A DNA stretch of 16,819 nt from Candidatus Poseidoniales archaeon (lineage in GTDB: Archaea; Thermoplasmatota; Poseidoniia; Poseidoniales; Poseidoniaceae), in the NCBI GenBank assembly GCA_009887135.1, contig QXYA01000086.1, forward strand, positions 1-16,819. Reading direction: 5' to 3'. Each line of letters begins with the position of its first letter. Within the stretch, counting starts at the first letter, position 1. Below are positions 15,147-16,819 of the stretch, one piece after another. A program made the position numbers and the translations under genes. The notes below the pieces were generated by a model, which was not told the origin of the DNA, did no database searches, and saw only the letters and a list, made by a program, of their open reading frames with translations.

Positions 15147-16139
15147 TCAATCTTCGTCCCATGATTGCCAATCTTGGTTTTCAGCTTTAGGTATCTTTCG
15201 ACTTGGCTTTTCTACTTGAAGCGGAGTTTGTTTAGGCGTGCTATTCGTTGCAACCGAACTTCCCGGAGAAGTAGGGAATGGATCTGGAACGACTTCTTCA
15301 ACATGAGTTGATCCTGCTTCAACATCTCCTCTCATGAGTGCATAAACCTGCTCAGTAGTCAACATACTTCCTGCAGCAACATGCTGTTGGCCCCCCATCT
15401 GGGCTTGTGGACTCGATTTCTGGGGATCCACATATTCTCCAGTTCGAATATCGAAGTTAAGACCATCAGTTGTCTCATTTTTCTGCTGATTTAGTTGTGC
15501 TTGAATGTTATCTGGAGTATAATCTGTCAGCGGCATAAGGTTGCCATCCGGCCCCATGACAACCATCACGTTCTTCTTTCGATTTTGAGAGAAGGCTAAG
15601 AGCACTCCAGATAAGGGGAGTAAGAGAACTCCGAGGCAACACATCATTGCCCCAGTGAGTAATGAGGTTGAAGAAAGGACCTCATCTTCCATACTATCAA
15701 TCGATGTTAACCATATGGTTTCATTTTCACATTCACCATCACATTCAACCTGGAGAATGTAATCTCCTTTCGCTGAAACAATCCATGTCCCGAGAGTATC
15801 AAACTCTTGACCATCGCTTGCCATTGCTTGCCAGTCAAGTTTGCACTTGGATTCAGTGATAGGTTCACCATTATCGTACCCGTCAAGGTCGTAAAGAGTA
15901 ACATTTCCATCGAATCCAGTGCCATATGCGCGATAACAACCAGTATCATCGATTTCAACGAGCTTCTGGACTTCGCTTTGGGTATTTAGTTCGGAGACGT
16001 TGTTGTCTCGAGGGTCGAGAATCTCATCCATAGTATCCATTTGAGAGAGAAGTAGAACACTGCCAATAACCAAACTGACCAATGATGCAATCAAGATTCG
16101 GAAGGGCCATCGGCTCTTCTTCTGCTGCTCCATATCCAT
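15147..16139 (-). CDS. Two-helix membrane protein with Cys-containing ectodomain and long polar tail; function unknown
   Basis: A 330-residue protein I cannot assign to a family. A short basic N-terminus (QQKKSRWPFR) precedes a membrane helix at 13-32. Residues 33-156 form an acidic outer domain with four cysteines (68, 99, 133, 137) that could make two disulfides; its YGTGFDGNVTLYDLDGYD and GTWIVSAKGDYILQVEC stretches look like beta strands. A second helix spans 158-184. Residues 185-330 are a polar, Gln/Pro/Ser/Thr-rich cytoplasmic tail ending in a short tryptophan-acidic motif (DWQSWDED). The start is supported by GGAGTGAT eight bases upstream. It follows top6A by 40 bases and precedes the regulator gene by 66, so it may be cotranscribed with both. 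The topology suits an envelope sensor or scaffold, but that is a guess. Confidence 0.75.
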   Translation of the reverse strand: MDMEQQKKSRWPFRILIASLVSLVIGSVLLLSQMDTMDEILDPRDNNVSELNTQSEVQKLVEIDDTGCYRAYGTGFDGNVTLYDLDGYDNGEPITESKCKLDWQAMASDGQEFDTLGTWIVSAKGDYILQVECDGECENETIWLTSIDSMEDEVLSSTSLLTGAMMCCLGVLLLPLSGVLLAFSQNRKKNVMVVMGPDGNLMPLTDYTPDNIQAQLNQQKNETTDGLNFDIRTGEYVDPQKSSPQAQMGGQQHVAAGSMLTTEQVYALMRGDVEAGSTHVEEVVPDPFPTSPGSSVATNSTPKQTPLQVEKPSRKIPKAENQDWQSWDED

Positions 16140-16147
16140 GTCGAAGA

Positions 16148-16155
16148 ATCACTCC
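16148..16155 (-). promoter_or_regulatory. Ribosome binding site of the two-helix membrane protein
   Basis: On the minus strand GGAGTGAT ends eight bases before the ATG at 16139, close to the ideal archaeal GGAGGTGAT, and supports that start over the in-frame ATG two codons later. Confidence 0.55.
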
Positions 16156-16179
16156 TCAAAGAAGGCTCGCATTCTTGAC

Positions 16180-16819
16180 TCAGTTCAAACCAAGTTCTGC
16201 TAATTTTTCAGGAAGATATGTATCGGTAACGAAATCAAGACCGTATTTTGCCAATGATTGCTGTTCAGCCTTCTTTCCAATTTCAAGCATCATGTTGATC
16301 TGTTCTTGCCACCATCCATCTGCAAACCGAGGATCGGTTAATTCAGCATTCAATGCTTCAATATCTTTCTTTGAAAGGTCATCACTCGGCAGATCATAAG
16401 CAAGAATATCGTCAGCAGTAATCCCAAGATATGTCGATGAAGGCGTAGCGAGATATTCCGATATGTGTGCAGTCTTAATTGCACCATAAGCGATCGACGC
16501 AAAGATTCTGAAAGACCACGGATCACCGTCGAGGAAGACAACTACGGGTAGATCCCATTCTTCACTCATCCGTTTCATAATTCTTCGAGTTGAACGAGCA
16601 GGCTGTCCTTTCAAGTGGAGTAAAGCACAATCGAAATCCTCATCGAATCCATTTTCAACCAATCGGTCAAACATACCACCAGTCTCAATTGCCATGATGA
16701 ATTTAACATCGTGTTCCAAGAATTCTATCTTCTCTTTCTCGACGTTGTATGGGACACCATAACCACTGTCGCCAACATCGTCTCTTGCATTGATACGCAT
16801 CCATTGCCCTTTTCGGTTT
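16180..16819 (-). CDS. top6A: DNA topoisomerase VI subunit A, C-terminal part (5' end outside the window)
   Basis: Topoisomerase VI is the archaeal type IIB enzyme (A2B2) that relaxes and decatenates DNA. Subunit A, the Spo11 homologue, cuts DNA through an active tyrosine. The visible 212 residues are the Toprim domain and C-terminus. The acidic metal site is intact (Glu in FIMAIETGGMF; Asp pair in VVVFLDGDPWSF), as are HLKGQPARSTRRI, AYGAIKTAHISEYLATPS and the long conserved end ALNAELTDPRF...LGLDFVTDTYLPEKLAELG-type stretch. The frame continues upstream of the ATG at 16800 to the window edge (NRKGQW), so that ATG is internal. The N-terminal winged-helix domain with the catalytic tyrosine lies beyond the window. 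In most archaea top6B is next to top6A, so it may be just outside on the right. Confidence 0.95.
   Translation of the reverse strand, partial: NRKGQWMRINARDDVGDSGYGVPYNVEKEKIEFLEHDVKFIMAIETGGMFDRLVENGFDEDFDCALLHLKGQPARSTRRIMKRMSEEWDLPVVVFLDGDPWSFRIFASIAYGAIKTAHISEYLATPSSTYLGITADDILAYDLPSDDLSKKDIEALNAELTDPRFADGWWQEQINMMLEIGKKAEQQSLAKYGLDFVTDTYLPEKLAELGLN

Noticed and set aside
1..16819. Mobile element, CRISPR array, defence system or prophage
   Set aside because: No terminal inverted repeats, transposase, integrase, regular short repeats or phage genes were seen. The gene content is mostly housekeeping and envelope functions with dense packing.

Overview
The window looks like chromosomal DNA of a planktonic euryarchaeon. 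The archaeal markers are a stand-alone GMP synthetase glutaminase subunit, RNA polymerase subunit Rpo12/RpoP, an RFC small-subunit-like clamp-loader ATPase, topoisomerase VI subunit A and a DUF2299-like protein. Several starts have GGTGAT-type ribosome binding sites. Moderate GC, acidic proteins, dense packing, a giant secreted propeller/CARDB surface protein and a bacterial/eukaryotic-type phospholipid acyltransferase make me favour Marine Group II (Poseidoniales, Thermoplasmatota). That placement is inference.

Layout. (1) 1-1024: the 3' end of a class II aldolase-family gene meets guaAA (minus strand) tail to tail. (2) 1060-3187, plus strand: a protein of three tandem ubiquitin-like repeats, each ending in Gly-Gly; rpoP (only 53 codons); an RFC-like AAA+ ATPase; and tRNA-Arg(CCU). 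(3) 3228-9239, plus strand: a four-helix membrane protein of unknown function, a fumarate-reductase-fold flavoprotein that has lost the usual dicarboxylate-binding residues, a HIT hydrolase, a Gpt2/Sct1-like acyltransferase with C-terminal membrane segments, and a DUF2299-like protein. (4) 9327-14342: a 1671-residue secreted, C-terminally anchored protein. It has a seven-bladed propeller interrupted by a VWA domain, several Ig-like repeats and a CARDB domain. (5) 14346-16819, minus strand: topoisomerase VI subunit A (5' end outside the window), a two-helix membrane protein and a winged-helix regulator, arranged as a possible operon converging on the surface-protein gene.

The strongest candidate for something new is the triple ubiquitin-like polyprotein at 1060-1695. 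The last 34 residues of each repeat align without gaps to ubiquitin residues 43-76. Each repeat ends in VGG, and the last Gly-Gly is followed by a four-residue tail, as in eukaryotic polyubiquitin precursors. No E1, E2 or deconjugase gene is visible here, so a conjugation role is a hypothesis. No intergenic gap exceeds 100 bases. I saw no insertion sequence, CRISPR array, rRNA or origin.
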